Source of the DNA: Hofstenia miamia
Taxonomy: Eukaryota; Xenacoelomorpha; Acoela
NCBI GenBank assembly: GCA_004352715.1
Contig: SCFE01000030.1
Coordinates: 1,327,063 to 1,391,062, forward strand
DNA length: 64,000 bases
Direction of reading: 5' to 3'
In this document: one piece after another, positions 11,872-24,200 of the stretch
Numbering within the stretch: position 1 is the stretch's first letter
Layout: each line of letters begins with the position of its first letter
The notes under the pieces: model-generated
Database searches by the model: none
What the model saw: only the letters and a program-made list of their open reading frames with translations
Told to the model about the DNA's origin: nothing
Made by a program: the position numbers and the translations under genes

Positions 11872-14175
11872 GTGCAAGCTTTCTTTAGATGAATTGAACA
11901 TGAATATTGTTTTGTATTTTTTTAAATTGCCTTTTTTCCGGTATTTAGTTGCCACTTAAACTACTAACATAACTTCGCGATTATCATAGGTTACTGCTAA
12001 TTGGCTAATTATAAATATGCCTTATTGGAAGTTCAGAGTTTCTCAAATATAAACGTTTAATTGACATCAGAAAACTTTAGCCTTCGTTGAAATATTACGA
12101 AATTGATATTGATATTATTATTGAAATATATTGATTCAATAACGCGAAAATCGCACTTGCTGAAATTTGAAGCGGCTTGCTCTTTTATATTTTGAGATAG
12201 CTACCCTAAAATTGATTTATTTGTCCCAATTATTTGCCATTATAAATTTGAAACATGAATTCTTAAAATTTTGATTGATTTAGTCAAGAATCAACTCATA
12301 AAGTATGCCTCATGCATAACTGGCCTCATATATAATCTACACACATTATTAGTTGTCTTTAAAAACTGATCAGATTTCAGAGGGTCATGTGTTTTGCAAA
12401 GAAAAACTCCCTCAACTTGCGTTCCCCCACCTCAGAAATTAGCACTACATCCCTGATTTAAATCATTGCTATTTCAGTCTATTGTATGCCCATTTTTAGG
12501 ATGCTTGCCAAAGTTTTCTTAAATGTTTGGAATTGCTGAGCTAAATTTTGATTGGTTAAGAAACTAGCGATTAGTGGATCAACTATTTCTTGCAGTGAAA
12601 TCTATTTTCAAAAAAGCAGCTTCTAGAGAAATTCGGTTTGTTCGCAAAACAAGTGTGTTATTCAGTGGGGCATTTGGTTGCAGAACGCTTTGCTTACTTT
12701 CGTAAGCACTTGATAATCTGACACAAATCATTGACCTTTTTAAAGGCCAATATATACAGCATGAGAAGCTACTCTTTTCGAAACCTGGAATCAAGCTCAA
12801 AATTCCTTGCTATGGAATGCTTTCGCTCCTTTTATAGACTTCCAACAACAATTTGCTTCCTCTAGTGAAACACTGAACTGATTATTCTTTCACAACTAGT
12901 TCATTTGGGGCCTAAATTATATGCTTAAAAGAAAAGAGTGATCCTCAATGTCTACAGTCAGGAAGTTGGTCAAATCTATCAGAGCATTACAAAAACATTG
13001 GCTCAGGACTTATTTCTAAGTGTATTACTAAATGTATTCTAATATCATATTAGCTCTATCTGCTTCATTCAGTGGTATACAAAAAGGGAGACCAGGTGGT
13101 CATGCCCCCTTAAGATATAATGGCTTCCCTGTTGACTTCCATATCATTTGAAATTAATTAATCTAATTTACCTACTTTGCAAGGTCATAGAAGCAGTGTA
13201 GTAGCCTCATGGCGTAATTAGGACCGCGTTTCCAGTAAAATATTAATTAAACTTAGTCAAAGGACGTGGCCATGGGAAAACTGGTCCCCTTGCCCTCCCC
13301 ACTTTTTTTGGAAAAGCATATTAGTTGTTCCCTTTGTCTATGGAGCTGTTCGACCTTCAAAGAAGGTACTAAGAAGTACAAGTCATTGCTACCTTAATGA
13401 AAATTTAACAAACTTATGAAAGATAAACTAAAATTATAGAAAAAGCATGAGGTCCTTAGCTATGAGATATTTTGGTCCCCCGGATGCTTCTAGCTGGCAA
13501 CGCTTGAATTAGACGTCTTGTCAATAATGACTATGCGATTTGATGCACGATTTGCCAATGAATTTGACAAAGCTTGTTGATAAGTTTTCTTCTGGTGGCT
13601 GGACTAATTTTGATTTTACAATTGTAAACTTAAACTTTCCCAGTGATGTCAACAAAAGTACTTAATTTTCTTTTGATAGTAGCTGTAACTGTTAAATATG
13701 CATGCACAATGGCACGCAAGCTGTTCTTTGGACGGGTTAGTGATAAAAATTACAAATTTTGTATGCATAATAGCCTTAGGGTTCATTTAGTACCCGCACA
13801 CCAAATTTGGGCACAAGGGGAGCAATTCTCAAAAAATATATAAAAATGAAAAATAGGAAAATTATTATAAAAAAATTTATTGTCATTTCAACAATTATGA
13901 ATACGTTTTTAAACTAATTTTTACATTTTCATTTAATTTGGGGGTTTTTCAATACCTGATATTATTTTTAGGCTGATATTGACAGTTCTTTCCAGTAAAA
14001 TTAGGTTTGCTTCCGATCATGTCAAAAATGCCGAATTCAGCCGGGATATGTCCGGTTTTTATCACTGCCAGTAAATTCATGCTTAGGGCATTTTTCTGAT
14101 ATCAAAATTTGGAAAAAACATGCGTAAGGTCCAGTCTTGTTTCAAAATAATACGTTAGCCCCCCCCCCCATATAC
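11872..14175. other. Intergenic DNA, no gene seen
   Basis: No recognisable coding sequence on either strand. Short open frames (12579-12800 minus, 13643-13843 plus) have no family match. The stretch ends in a poly-C run directly before the gap. Confidence 0.4.
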
Positions 14176-14995
14176 NNNNNNNNNNNNNNNNNNNNNNNNN
14201 NNNNNNNNNNNNNNNNNNNNNNNNNNNNNNNNNNNNNNNNNNNNNNNNNNNNNNNNNNNNNNNNNNNNNNNNNNNNNNNNNNNNNNNNNNNNNNNNNNNN
14301 NNNNNNNNNNNNNNNNNNNNNNNNNNNNNNNNNNNNNNNNNNNNNNNNNNNNNNNNNNNNNNNNNNNNNNNNNNNNNNNNNNNNNNNNNNNNNNNNNNNN
14401 NNNNNNNNNNNNNNNNNNNNNNNNNNNNNNNNNNNNNNNNNNNNNNNNNNNNNNNNNNNNNNNNNNNNNNNNNNNNNNNNNNNNNNNNNNNNNNNNNNNN
14501 NNNNNNNNNNNNNNNNNNNNNNNNNNNNNNNNNNNNNNNNNNNNNNNNNNNNNNNNNNNNNNNNNNNNNNNNNNNNNNNNNNNNNNNNNNNNNNNNNNNN
14601 NNNNNNNNNNNNNNNNNNNNNNNNNNNNNNNNNNNNNNNNNNNNNNNNNNNNNNNNNNNNNNNNNNNNNNNNNNNNNNNNNNNNNNNNNNNNNNNNNNNN
14701 NNNNNNNNNNNNNNNNNNNNNNNNNNNNNNNNNNNNNNNNNNNNNNNNNNNNNNNNNNNNNNNNNNNNNNNNNNNNNNNNNNNNNNNNNNNNNNNNNNNN
14801 NNNNNNNNNNNNNNNNNNNNNNNNNNNNNNNNNNNNNNNNNNNNNNNNNNNNNNNNNNNNNNNNNNNNNNNNNNNNNNNNNNNNNNNNNNNNNNNNNNNN
14901 NNNNNNNNNNNNNNNNNNNNNNNNNNNNNNNNNNNNNNNNNNNNNNNNNNNNNNNNNNNNNNNNNNNNNNNNNNNNNNNNNNNNNNNNNNNNNNN
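14176..14995. other. Assembly gap (820 N)
   Basis: 820 N between a poly-C tract and AT-rich DNA. The poly-C run may have caused the break. Confidence 0.99.
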
Positions 14996-15152
14996 AAGAT
15001 CAATCAATAAATATTGATGAAATTTACCTTATTAGAGTTGTGAAGATATCTTAGAGCAGAATGGTTCACATATTCAAAATTTACTGCAGAAATATTGTAT
15101 TTCCGATGTTAATTAGTCTTTATAATGTATTTTGTTTTATTTAAATTGAAAA

Positions 15153-15155
<3 letters not shown>

Positions 15156-15186
<31 letters not shown>
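15156..15186. repeat. (TA)n microsatellite
   Basis: An uninterrupted TA run. On the minus strand it lies about 20 nt downstream of the hammerhead motif's distal stem and may be the retroelement's tail. Confidence 0.9.
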
Positions 15187-15189
<3 letters not shown>

Positions 15190-15204
15190 TCGTAAAAAAC
15201 AAGA

Positions 15205-15260
15205 AATATTTTATGTAAACATGTTTCGAGTGTCTCCACTCATCGTCAGTACAAAATAAC
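15205..15260 (-). ncRNA. Hammerhead ribozyme motif (Penelope/retrozyme-like)
   Basis: On the minus strand the conserved core is complete. CTGACGA (15249-15243) fits CUGANGA. After one T, GAGTG pairs with CACTC across a GAGA loop (15241-15228) as stem II, and GAAA follows (15227-15224). Next comes C-AT-G and T (15223-15219), a 2-bp stem III with the A of GAAA. A candidate NUH site (GUU) follows. The next segment, TACATAAAAT, can pair with ATTTTGTA just upstream of CTGACGA as stem I with one bulged base. The palindrome AAACATGTTT would let two copies form a longer stem III together. Minimal stem-III hammerheads of this design are known from Penelope-like retroelements and retrozymes. No reverse transcriptase is visible here; the expected body may lie in or beyond the neighbouring gap. 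Confidence 0.7.
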
Positions 15261-15696
15261 TAAAATAATATGGTGGTAAATACAAATTTTATAATATTAA
15301 AATTGTAATTCGTAGATCTTATACGACATTTAGTCTTTGTTTATTTAATAGATTCTCCTTAGTTTATTTTATGAATATCGCTTCTGCAATTTTTGTATGC
15401 TTGGTTTTCATTAAAATAGTAATATATATATATACCAAATTTCAACATATTAGCTAATGCTGTTGCTCCGATAAGGAATTACACCCGAAATACCCCATAA
15501 ATTCTTCACTCCTCTCATTATGCTGAGAAAATCAAGTGTGATTAATTGCGCTCATAACATATGGCCAACAAAAAATGAATATTTTAATCACAAACGATTA
15601 TCTCAGGAATTCCGCGCACAAATAATCTTCGTGTATTTCGGGGCTAAGCAACAACGCTTGGATGAGGTTTAACAGAACTTTTCCACTACATGCAAG
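15261..15696. other. AT-rich DNA, no gene seen
   Basis: Nothing recognisable. It could be the remainder of the retroelement terminal repeat that carries the hammerhead motif. Confidence 0.35.
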
Positions 15697-15924
15697 ATGC
15701 CTGACAGTGATCACAAAAAAGAGGTTGAATGCGCATGGGGCTTGTTCTTCAGGCGCACATTATCATATGCAAGCAACAAGGTCATCACGACAGCTTTGTC
15801 AGCTGTTAGGGAACACGGTATCACTCCGCCACCAGGTGGCTGTGGAAAGTATGTGCTACCTGGCAAGCGTTCACCAGATACAGCCAGAATAATCGAGGCC
15901 CATATCATACTCGTATCGCCCTAA
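15697..15924 (+). other. Unassigned GC-richer open frame (75 codons)
   Basis: This short stretch has balanced base composition, unlike the AT-rich surroundings. It reads through as a basic, cysteine- and glycine-containing peptide with a PPPGGCGKY segment. I do not recognise it. It could be an exon fragment or a captured coding piece. There is no clear splice context and an alternative frame (15662-15892) is open too, so coding status is doubtful. Confidence 0.2.
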
Positions 15925-15993
15925 TCGGTTCTATTTTTCACTAGAAATTACATTAACTGAAATTTACCCTGACTTCATCTGCAATTCTCATTC

Positions 15994-16247
15994 AGTGTTC
16001 TCAACCTTTTTGTTACCCGTGGACCGATTTCCTTTTAATTTTTTAGTTGGACAAACACTCCCCTCCCCGCAAAAAATTAGTAGGTGAATTGTTAATGTTA
16101 CAGATATAGTAAATGATTATGCTTTATTCTGAGTAAAACTAAACTAATACAAATAATTTTTGTCAATAATTCAAAAAATAGAACAGATGCGTGAATATTT
16201 TTACTTGTAGTATTTCTGTAGAAACTCCATTCTCAGTAATGCCACTG
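15994..16247. repeat. Possible hAT MITE remnant
   Basis: CAGTGTTCTCAACCTTTTTG at 15994, followed by a CCGTGGACC segment, matches the widespread 'CAGTGGTTCTCAACC' hAT terminus. A weak counterpart ending CCACTG at 16247 is the only candidate for the other end, and the flanks do not match. Confidence 0.35.
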
Positions 16248-16352
16248 TTGAAAGCAAGCCAAAGTCCAAAATCCATCCATTGGCATACTCTAGAATGAAA
16301 GCACAAGTTTCATAAATGCTGAAGACATAGTCTCTACATATGTTCAGTATAA

Positions 16353-18206
16353 AGGTGTGTTCCCACTATCGACTTTTATCATTTGTCAAGAAATCTGTGA
16401 TAAAAGTCGATAGTGTGAACACTCTATCTGCTTTTTTATCGGCTGATAAAAGTCGATATTTTGAACGCTCCATCCGATTTTTTGGCAAAACAGCCAAATT
16501 ACTGTCATCGGATAATTTATCAGCTGATAAAAGTCGATAGTCTGAACGATACTAAAACTAGTCGAATAGCTACTTGAAACTAATTGCTTACTTCTCAAGT
16601 AGGGAACAGACCGAGGAATACGAAAATAACAGGAAGTGAAAACAACAACAGCTGTTGCACTCTTGGAGGGTAACCTAACATNNNNNNNNNNNNNNNNNNN
16701 NNNNNNNNNNNNNNNNNNNNNNNNNNNNNNNNNNNNNNNNNNNNNNNNNNNNNNNNNNNNNNNNNNNNNNNNNNNNNNNNNNNNNNNNNNNNNNNNNNNN
16801 NNNNNNNNNNNNNNNNNNNNNNNNNNNNNNNNNNNNNNNNNNNNNNNNNNNNNNNNNNNNNNNNNNNNNNNNNNNNNNNNNNNNNNNNNNNNNNNNNNNN
16901 NNNNNNNNNNNNNNNNNNNNNNNNNNNNNNNNNNNNNNNNNNNNNNNNNNNNNNNNNNNNNNNNNNNNNNNNNNNNNNNNNNNNNNNNNNNNNNNNNNNN
17001 NNNNNNNNNNNNNNNNNNNNNNNNNNNNNNNNNNNNNNNNNNNNNNNNNNNNNNNNNNNNNNNNNNNNNNNNNNNNNNNNNNNNNNNNNNNNNNNNNNNN
17101 NNNNNNNNNNNNNNNNNNNNNNNNNNNNNNNNNNNNNNNNNNNNNNNNNNNNNNNNNNNNNNNNNNNNNNNNNNNNNNNNNNNNNNNNNNNNNNNNNNNN
17201 NNNNNNNNNNNNNNNNNNNNNNNNNNNNNNNNNNNNNNNNNNNNNNNNNNNNNNNNNNNNNNNNNNNNNNNNNNNNNNNNNNNNNNNNNNNNNNNNNNNN
17301 NNNNNNNNNNNNNNNNNNNNNNNNNNNNNNNNNNNNNNNNNNNNNNNNNNNNNNNNNNNNNNNNNNNNNNNNNNNNNNNNNNNNNNNNNNNNNNNNNNNN
17401 NNNNNNNNNNNNNNNNNNNNNNNNNNNNNNNNNNNNNNNNNNNNNNNNNNNNNNNNNNNNNNNNNNNNNNNNNNNNNNNNNNNNNNNNNNNNNNNNNNNN
17501 NNNNNNNNNNNNNNNNNNNNNNNNNNNNNNNNNNNNNNNNNNNNNNNNNNNNNNNNNNNNNNNNNNNNNNNNNNNNNNNNNNNNNNNNNNNNNNNNNNNN
17601 NNNNNNNNNNNNNNNNNNNNNNNNNNNNNNNNNNNNNNNNNNNNNNNNNNNNNNNNNNNNNNNNNNNNNNNNNNNNNNNNNTAAATTAGTGAATATAATA
17701 GTATATTAGATGCAATTTCAATATATTTTGATCAATTATTAAGTGTTTAAGCATTTCAAATGTGTTTTTATTTTACTGCATGAGTCTGAAAAAAGAAACT
17801 GTTATTTTTTTTACTAACAATCACTTTAAATATACTAGAATAAACTTAATTATTACCCTCCAAGAGAGCAACAGCTGTTGTTGTTTTCACTTCCTGTTAT
17901 TTTCGTATTCCTCGGAACAGACTTCCAAAACGTAAATTATTGTCTTTGAAATATTTCAACTTCAAAATATGTAAACATTGTTTACATTCCAAGACAAACC
18001 AATCCACAAACAGATGTTGTTGTTTTTCTTACTGTCAATCAAAAGATGATAATTTATCATCTGATAAAAAATCGATAGTCGGAACGCTCTTCCAACTCCA
18101 CATTTTCTGATAAAAAATCGGATGATAAAAAATCGCCAATGTGAACGAAAATAATTGCATTTTCGATTAAAATCTGCTGATAAAAGTCGATAGTGGGAAC
18201 ACACCT
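16353..18206. mobile_element. PIF/Harbinger-like element with TAA target duplication
   Basis: The first 29 bases, beginning AGGTGTGTTCCCACTATCGA, are repeated exactly in inverted orientation at the right end. Both ends are flanked by TAA (16350-16352 and 18207-18209), the 3-bp target duplication of PIF/Harbinger transposons. GATAAAAGTCGATA-type motifs recur on both sides (about 16400, 16445, 16525 and, inverted or variant, 18060-18190). An inner inverted repeat of about 60 bp (about 16610-16675 and 17855-17918) contains AACAACAACAGCTGTTG. The middle 1000 bases are N, so any transposase is unseen; the element may be non-autonomous. Confidence 0.75.
16682..17681. other. Assembly gap (1000 N)
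   Basis: A 1000-N gap of unknown true size at the centre of a long inverted repeat, where a hairpin would be expected to break assembly. Confidence 0.99.
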
Positions 18207-18248
18207 TAAGTGTACCCCTGCAGTAAGGAAAAATGATTCATCTTTGAC

Positions 18249-18648
18249 ATGGATAATTGTTTTGCACTAAATAAGAACTGGACAATTTTTATTGCAATGA
18301 CTGATGAGGTTAATAGAAAGGGTGGCCCTGATGAGATTGTATTCCGGCATTTTAAGAAGGGACTCACCTCTATGAGTGAAGATTCGCTTCACCATGAGGT
18401 AGAACAGGCAATGTGGCAACAATAGAATGTGTATATCAGTTAAGACTTCAAATCAGGCATTGACAAATCTGGAATTGCAGTACCTATGAATTCTAGTTAT
18501 TTCATTAAGTATGAGAATAGAGTCAGTCAGGGCTAATATACATCAAAACCACTATTTTCAGGTGTTTAAAAGGTCAAAATTTGTGCTACGAGGCAACCAC
18601 CATGTTCTGGGAGAATCTATTGACGATGCTCAATACGAGAATTTGCAA
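18249..18648 (+). CDS. Putative two-exon coding fragment, unknown product
   Basis: An ATG at 18249 with an in-frame stop 15 bases upstream opens 50 codons to a possible donor GAG|GTAGAA at 18398/18399; unspliced, the frame stops at 18425. A second block, 18562-18648, sits after TTTTCAG and before CAA|GTGAGC and is exactly 29 codons, so both junctions are phase 0. Its reading includes SKFVLRGNHHVLGESIDDAQ. Composition is less AT-rich than the flanks. I do not recognise a domain, and no further exons are obvious downstream. It abuts the right end of the Harbinger-like element, so it could equally be decayed transposon coding sequence. Confidence 0.25.
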
Positions 18649-21233
18649 GTGAGCAGTTTATTATTAGATCTTATTGACAATTTTTGAACTACAATATCAG
18701 AACCGATCCTACATTTCGAATGTGAAGCTGAGTATTTTGACTAATTCGTAAAGAAAGTCTTTAAAAGACATATTTTTGACCTATTTTCAGTAATGTTTTT
18801 CAAATGTTTTTCTTTGGAACTTTCTCATGTGTGATTGATTTGCTATGAATTATTTAATATACGAAATGCAATGTGAACAAAATTACAGTTTTCACATGCT
18901 ATTGGAATATTTTAGTTATAAAACCTTGTAAAAACACATATAAATGGCAATTATTCTTCTCTTTTCAATGACAAAAACAATTCAGGTTGTGCTTAAATAC
19001 ACGAAATATCAAATATTATGTGTACTTTAGTTAGATTATAAGTAAAGTATTTCTAATGTTTGTATACTTAGTTCTTTTTTTCTAAATTTAATTGATAATA
19101 GTCTGGAGAAATAATCAAGTGACAATTCCAATGTATTAATACATTGGTCTCATGAATGGACCATGTCTTGGCCTATCTAAACCGAGACACATCCTTTAAT
19201 TATAGTTAGCCACTTTTCAGATTCAGAATCTCAGCAAATTCATGTTTTCCTGCATAACTCGAAAACACCAAAATGTCACTTAATTTCTTTTACCTTGTAA
19301 GGCCAGATTACTGAAGCATCTTTTGAGTTCGGAAGATGCAGCTATTAAACTAAATATTAAATTAATTCTGTAGAGCTGGATACTATGTTTTATCTTAGTC
19401 GATTTCATAATTCATCAACGTCATGGTATTCTTGTTTGGCCTCTCAGTATTTTCTCAAAGTGGTCTTATCTTTTTTTAAAGTTTATAATGTTGTAATAAA
19501 ACAGTAGTAGCAACAGTATTGAATTTTCCTATTAGTTTAACTGAATTTTACGTACTTGATTTTAGTTTCAGTAAGAATCAGTCGGCGTCCCCTCACTCAT
19601 TTTTGGCTGGCGACGCTCCTGCTTGAGACGGAATGGATTTATCAAGAGACGACTTTACTATTACAGATTTGCTGGCATTTTTCTTGTTGCACAGTCTCGA
19701 GGTATAGCTTTCAGAGATTGAAGCGGCACCCTCAATTGGAGATCATGATCAGTCCGGTTCCGGACAACCCCGATCCGGTGACCAATGTTGACTGGTCCGG
19801 TACCCACGTTACCCTCATTTTGGTATCGGCTTTAACCGGTCCTCACATTATAAAGTACCGGTTGTGACCGCTTCACTGACATTGCTGTTTCAGCCCGTTT
19901 TTTGCTTACATGATGGATTTGTACTGTTGAAAGAACGTGCACTGAATGCATATGGATTTAAGTTATCGTATGGACCCCAAATATCTCATTATTCATTTAA
20001 AGCAAATCACCCAATACTTTTAATGTTGCCAATTTTAATAACCTGTTTTGTATTAGTATCGGTAATCCTATTCCAATAATTATTCTATCATAGATTTTAG
20101 TAATTTATGGCACGCTTCTTCCCAACATCGACGACGATGATGATTTTGAATCTTAGTTTTAAGCCTAATTAATAAGCAGAGCTTAACGCCCTTGGTGATC
20201 AAATTAATCCCGGTAAGGTAAGAATTCCGCCACCCGTAGTTGATTAAACGTGAAGTTTGCTCTGAAAATATAATCCAATAATGAGTTATGGATTTGTGCC
20301 TTTAAAGGCACAGTGGGCAATGCGCATGTTTACTAAGAATTTCTACCTAGTTATTCACTAAAAAGTGGAGCGTTTTGAAAGCTATTAATGTATACAGTAA
20401 ACAGCGCTTATGTATAGATTACTATTGGGCAAGCAGTAAGAAACAATGGCTGTGTAGCTGTGTAGCTGTGTACCGTATATAATTGCAACGTATGCAAATG
20501 CAGGACTTGGATGCAAAAAGATCAAAGCTAAACTATGATAATCATTATGCAGAGTCAACTATCAGCAAAATATTAAGGAAATGGAGATTAACAGGTGTTA
20601 TTGTTTAGATACTTAGATCCATAGAGCTCTTATTTACAAAATTTATACCACTGAATTGACGTTCAATATTTAATGGCACTATTACCTTATGCACTTATTG
20701 TATTTAATCAAAAAAGACTACTTGACCAACGTTAGTGAATTGCATATGTGATCTACTAACTTTTTCGCACAATCGTAAAGTGTACATAAGTGAACTTATT
20801 TGTAAATTATAGTGTATTTGCAATCATATTTGAGCATATAATTATGGTAATTGTCATGTGTTTTCGCCGCTTAAGATTTGAGAAACTCCCAGACTCAAGT
20901 AGCCGACAGGTATGACCAGAGACACATCTCAGAGTGACAGGTCTTGACCGATGAAGTGAAATGTGACCAGATTCGGTCCAGTGGTCAGTACAGACAGGCT
21001 TTCATCTCTGCTTGAACTTCCACGCTATTGTCCTTGTTTTCTTGTTCAGCACAAATCTGCATTCATCTAATAAAATCCATGAAAGCCATTCTGGGAAGGA
21101 CCAGTTTTTCGCTCTCGACGCCCCTTTCGCTGGAGTCTATTGTATTTTTTGCCAATAATTTTCTTTTAAAGAACTGTTCGGGAAGCTTGCAGACGTTTCA
21201 TTTCCTCTCTATTCTTCTCTTCCGAGGCTTCCA
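18649..21233. other. Intergenic DNA, no gene seen
   Basis: No identifiable gene. 19740-19880 is rich in CCGGT/GGTCCGG motifs and overlaps a 103-codon open frame (19556-19867) without family resemblance. The minus strand near 21020-21110 reads DECRFVLNKKTR, weakly like a DDE transposase motif, but too short to call. Confidence 0.35.
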
Positions 21234-24200
21234 ATACGTATACTATGTTTTCATTTCCACTGCTTGAGAATACAAAATATTGTAAAACGATGCTTCTCTA
21301 CGATTTTTAAATACGTATACTATGTTTTCATTTCCACTGCTTGAGAATACAAAATATTGTAAAACGATGCTTCTCTACGATTTTTAAATACGTATACTAT
21401 GTTTTCATTTCCACTGCTTGAGAATACAAAATATTGTAAAACGATGCTTCTCTACGATTTTTAAATACGTATACTATGTTTTCATTTCCACTGCTTGAGA
21501 ATACAAAATATTGTAAAACGATGCTTCTCTACGATTTTTAAATACGTATACTATGTTTTCATTTCCACTGCTTGAGAATACAAAATATTGTAAAACGATG
21601 CTTCTCTACGATTTTTAAATACGTATACTATGTTTTCATTTCCACTGCTTGAGAATACAAAATATTGTAAAACGATGCTTCTCTACGATTTTTAAATACG
21701 TATACTATGTTTTCATTTCCACTGCTTGAGAATACAAAATATTGTAAAACGATGCTTCTCTACGATTTTTAAATACGTATACTATGTTTTCATTTCCACT
21801 GCTTGAGAATACAAAATATTGTAAAACGATGCTTCTCTACGATTTTTAAATACGTATACTATGTTTTCATTTCCACTGCTTGAGAATACAAAATATTGTA
21901 AAACGATGCTTCTCTACGATTTTTAAATACGTATACTATGTTTTCATTTCCACTGCTTGAGAATACAAAATATTGTAAAACGATGCTTCTCTACGATTTT
22001 TAAATACGTATACTATGTTTTCATTTCCACTGCTTGAGAATACAAAATATTGTAAAACGATGCTTCTCTACGATTTTTAAATACGTATACTATGTTTTCA
22101 TTTCCACTGCTTGAGAATACAAAATATTGTAAAACGATGCTTCTCTACGATTTTTAAATACGTATACTATGTTTTCATTTCCACTGCTTGAGAATACAAA
22201 ATATTGTAAAACGATGCTTCTCTACGATTTTTAAATACGTATACTATGTTTTCATTTCCACTGCTTGAGAATACAAAATATTGTAAAACGATGCTTCTCT
22301 ACGATTTTTAAATACGTATACTATGTTTTCATTTCCACTGCTTGAGAATACAAAATATTGTAAAACGATGCTTCTCTACGATTTTTAAATACGTATACTA
22401 TGTTTTCATTTCCACTGCTTGAGAATACAAAATATTGTAAAACGATGCTTCTCTACGATTTTTAAATACGTATACTATGTTTTCATTTCCACTGCTTGAG
22501 AATACAAAATATTGTAAAACGATGCTTCTCTACGATTTTTAAATACGTATACTATGTTTTCATTTCCACTGCTTGAGAATACAAAATATTGTAAAACGAT
22601 GCTTCTCTACGATTTTTAAATACGTATACTATGTTTTCATTTCCACTGCTTGAGAATACAAAATATTGTAAAACGATGCTTCTCTACGATTTTTAAATAC
22701 GTATACTATGTTTTCATTTCCACTGCTTGAGAATACAAAATATTGTAAAACGATGCTTCTCTACGATTTTTAAATACGTATACTATGTTTTCATTTCCAC
22801 TGCTTGAGAATACAAAATATTGTAAAACGATGCTTCTCTACGATTTTTAAATACGTATACTATGTTTTCATTTCCACTGCTTGAGAATACAAAATATTGT
22901 AAAACGATGCTTCTCTACGATTTTTAAATACGTATACTATGTTTTCATTTCCACTGCTTGAGAATACAAAATATTGTAAAACGATGCTTCTCTACGATTT
23001 TTAAATACGTATACTATGTTTTCATTTCCACTGCTTGAGAATACAAAATATTGTAAAACGATGCTTCTCTACGATTTTTAAATACGTATACTATGTTTTC
23101 ATTTCCACTGCTTGAGAATACAAAATATTGTAAAACGATGCTTCTCTACGATTTTTAAATACGTATACTATGTTTTCATTTCCACTGCTTGAGAATACAA
23201 AATATTGTAAAACGATGCTTCTCTACGATTTTTAAATACGTATACTATGTTTTCATTTCCACTGCTTGAGAATACAAAATATTGTAAAACGATGCTTCTC
23301 TACGATTTTTAAATACGTATACTATGTTTTCATTTCCACTGCTTGAGAATACAAAATATTGTAAAACGATGCTTCTCTACGATTTTTAAATACGTATACT
23401 ATGTTTTCATTTCCACTGCTTGAGAATACAAAATATTGTAAAACGATGCTTCTCTACGATTTTTAAATACGTATACTATGTTTTCATTTCCACTGCTTGA
23501 GAATACAAAATATTGTAAAACGATGCTTCTCTACGATTTTTAAATACGTATACTATGTTTTCATTTCCACTGCTTGAGAATACAAAATATTGTAAAACGA
23601 TGCTTCTCTACGATTTTTAAATACGTATACTATGTTTTCATTTCCACTGCTTGAGAATACAAAATATTGTAAAACGATGCTTCTCTACGATTTTTAAATA
23701 CGTATACTATGTTTTCATTTCCACTGCTTGAGAATACAAAATATTGTAAAACGATGCTTCTCTACGATTTTTAAATACGTATACTATGTTTTCATTTCCA
23801 CTGCTTGAGAATACAAAATATTGTAAAACGATGCTTCTCTACGATTTTTAAATACGTATACTATGTTTTCATTTCCACTGCTTGAGAATACAAAATATTG
23901 TAAAACGATGCTTCTCTACGATTTTTAAATACGTATACTATGTTTTCATTTCCACTGCTTGAGAATACAAAATATTGTAAAACGATGCTTCTCTACGATT
24001 TTTAAATACGTATACTATGTTTTCATTTCCACTGCTTGAGAATACAAAATATTGTAAAACGATGCTTCTCTACGATTTTTAAATACGTATACTATGTTTT
24101 CATTTCCACTGCTTGAGAATACAAAATATTGTAAAACGATGCTTCTCTACGATTTTTAAATACGTATACTATGTTTTCATTTCCACTGCTTGAGAATACA

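Noticed and set aside
14102-15054. Long open frames across the second gap
   Set aside because: The length comes from N positions; nothing in the flanks looks coding.
16636-17709. Open frame across the third gap
   Set aside because: An N artefact. Its few real residues come from the inverted repeat of a transposon.
21028-21267. 80-codon open frame leading into the satellite
   Set aside because: It runs into the first 77-bp unit and stops there. Composition is ordinary and the other strand shows only a weak transposase-like motif.
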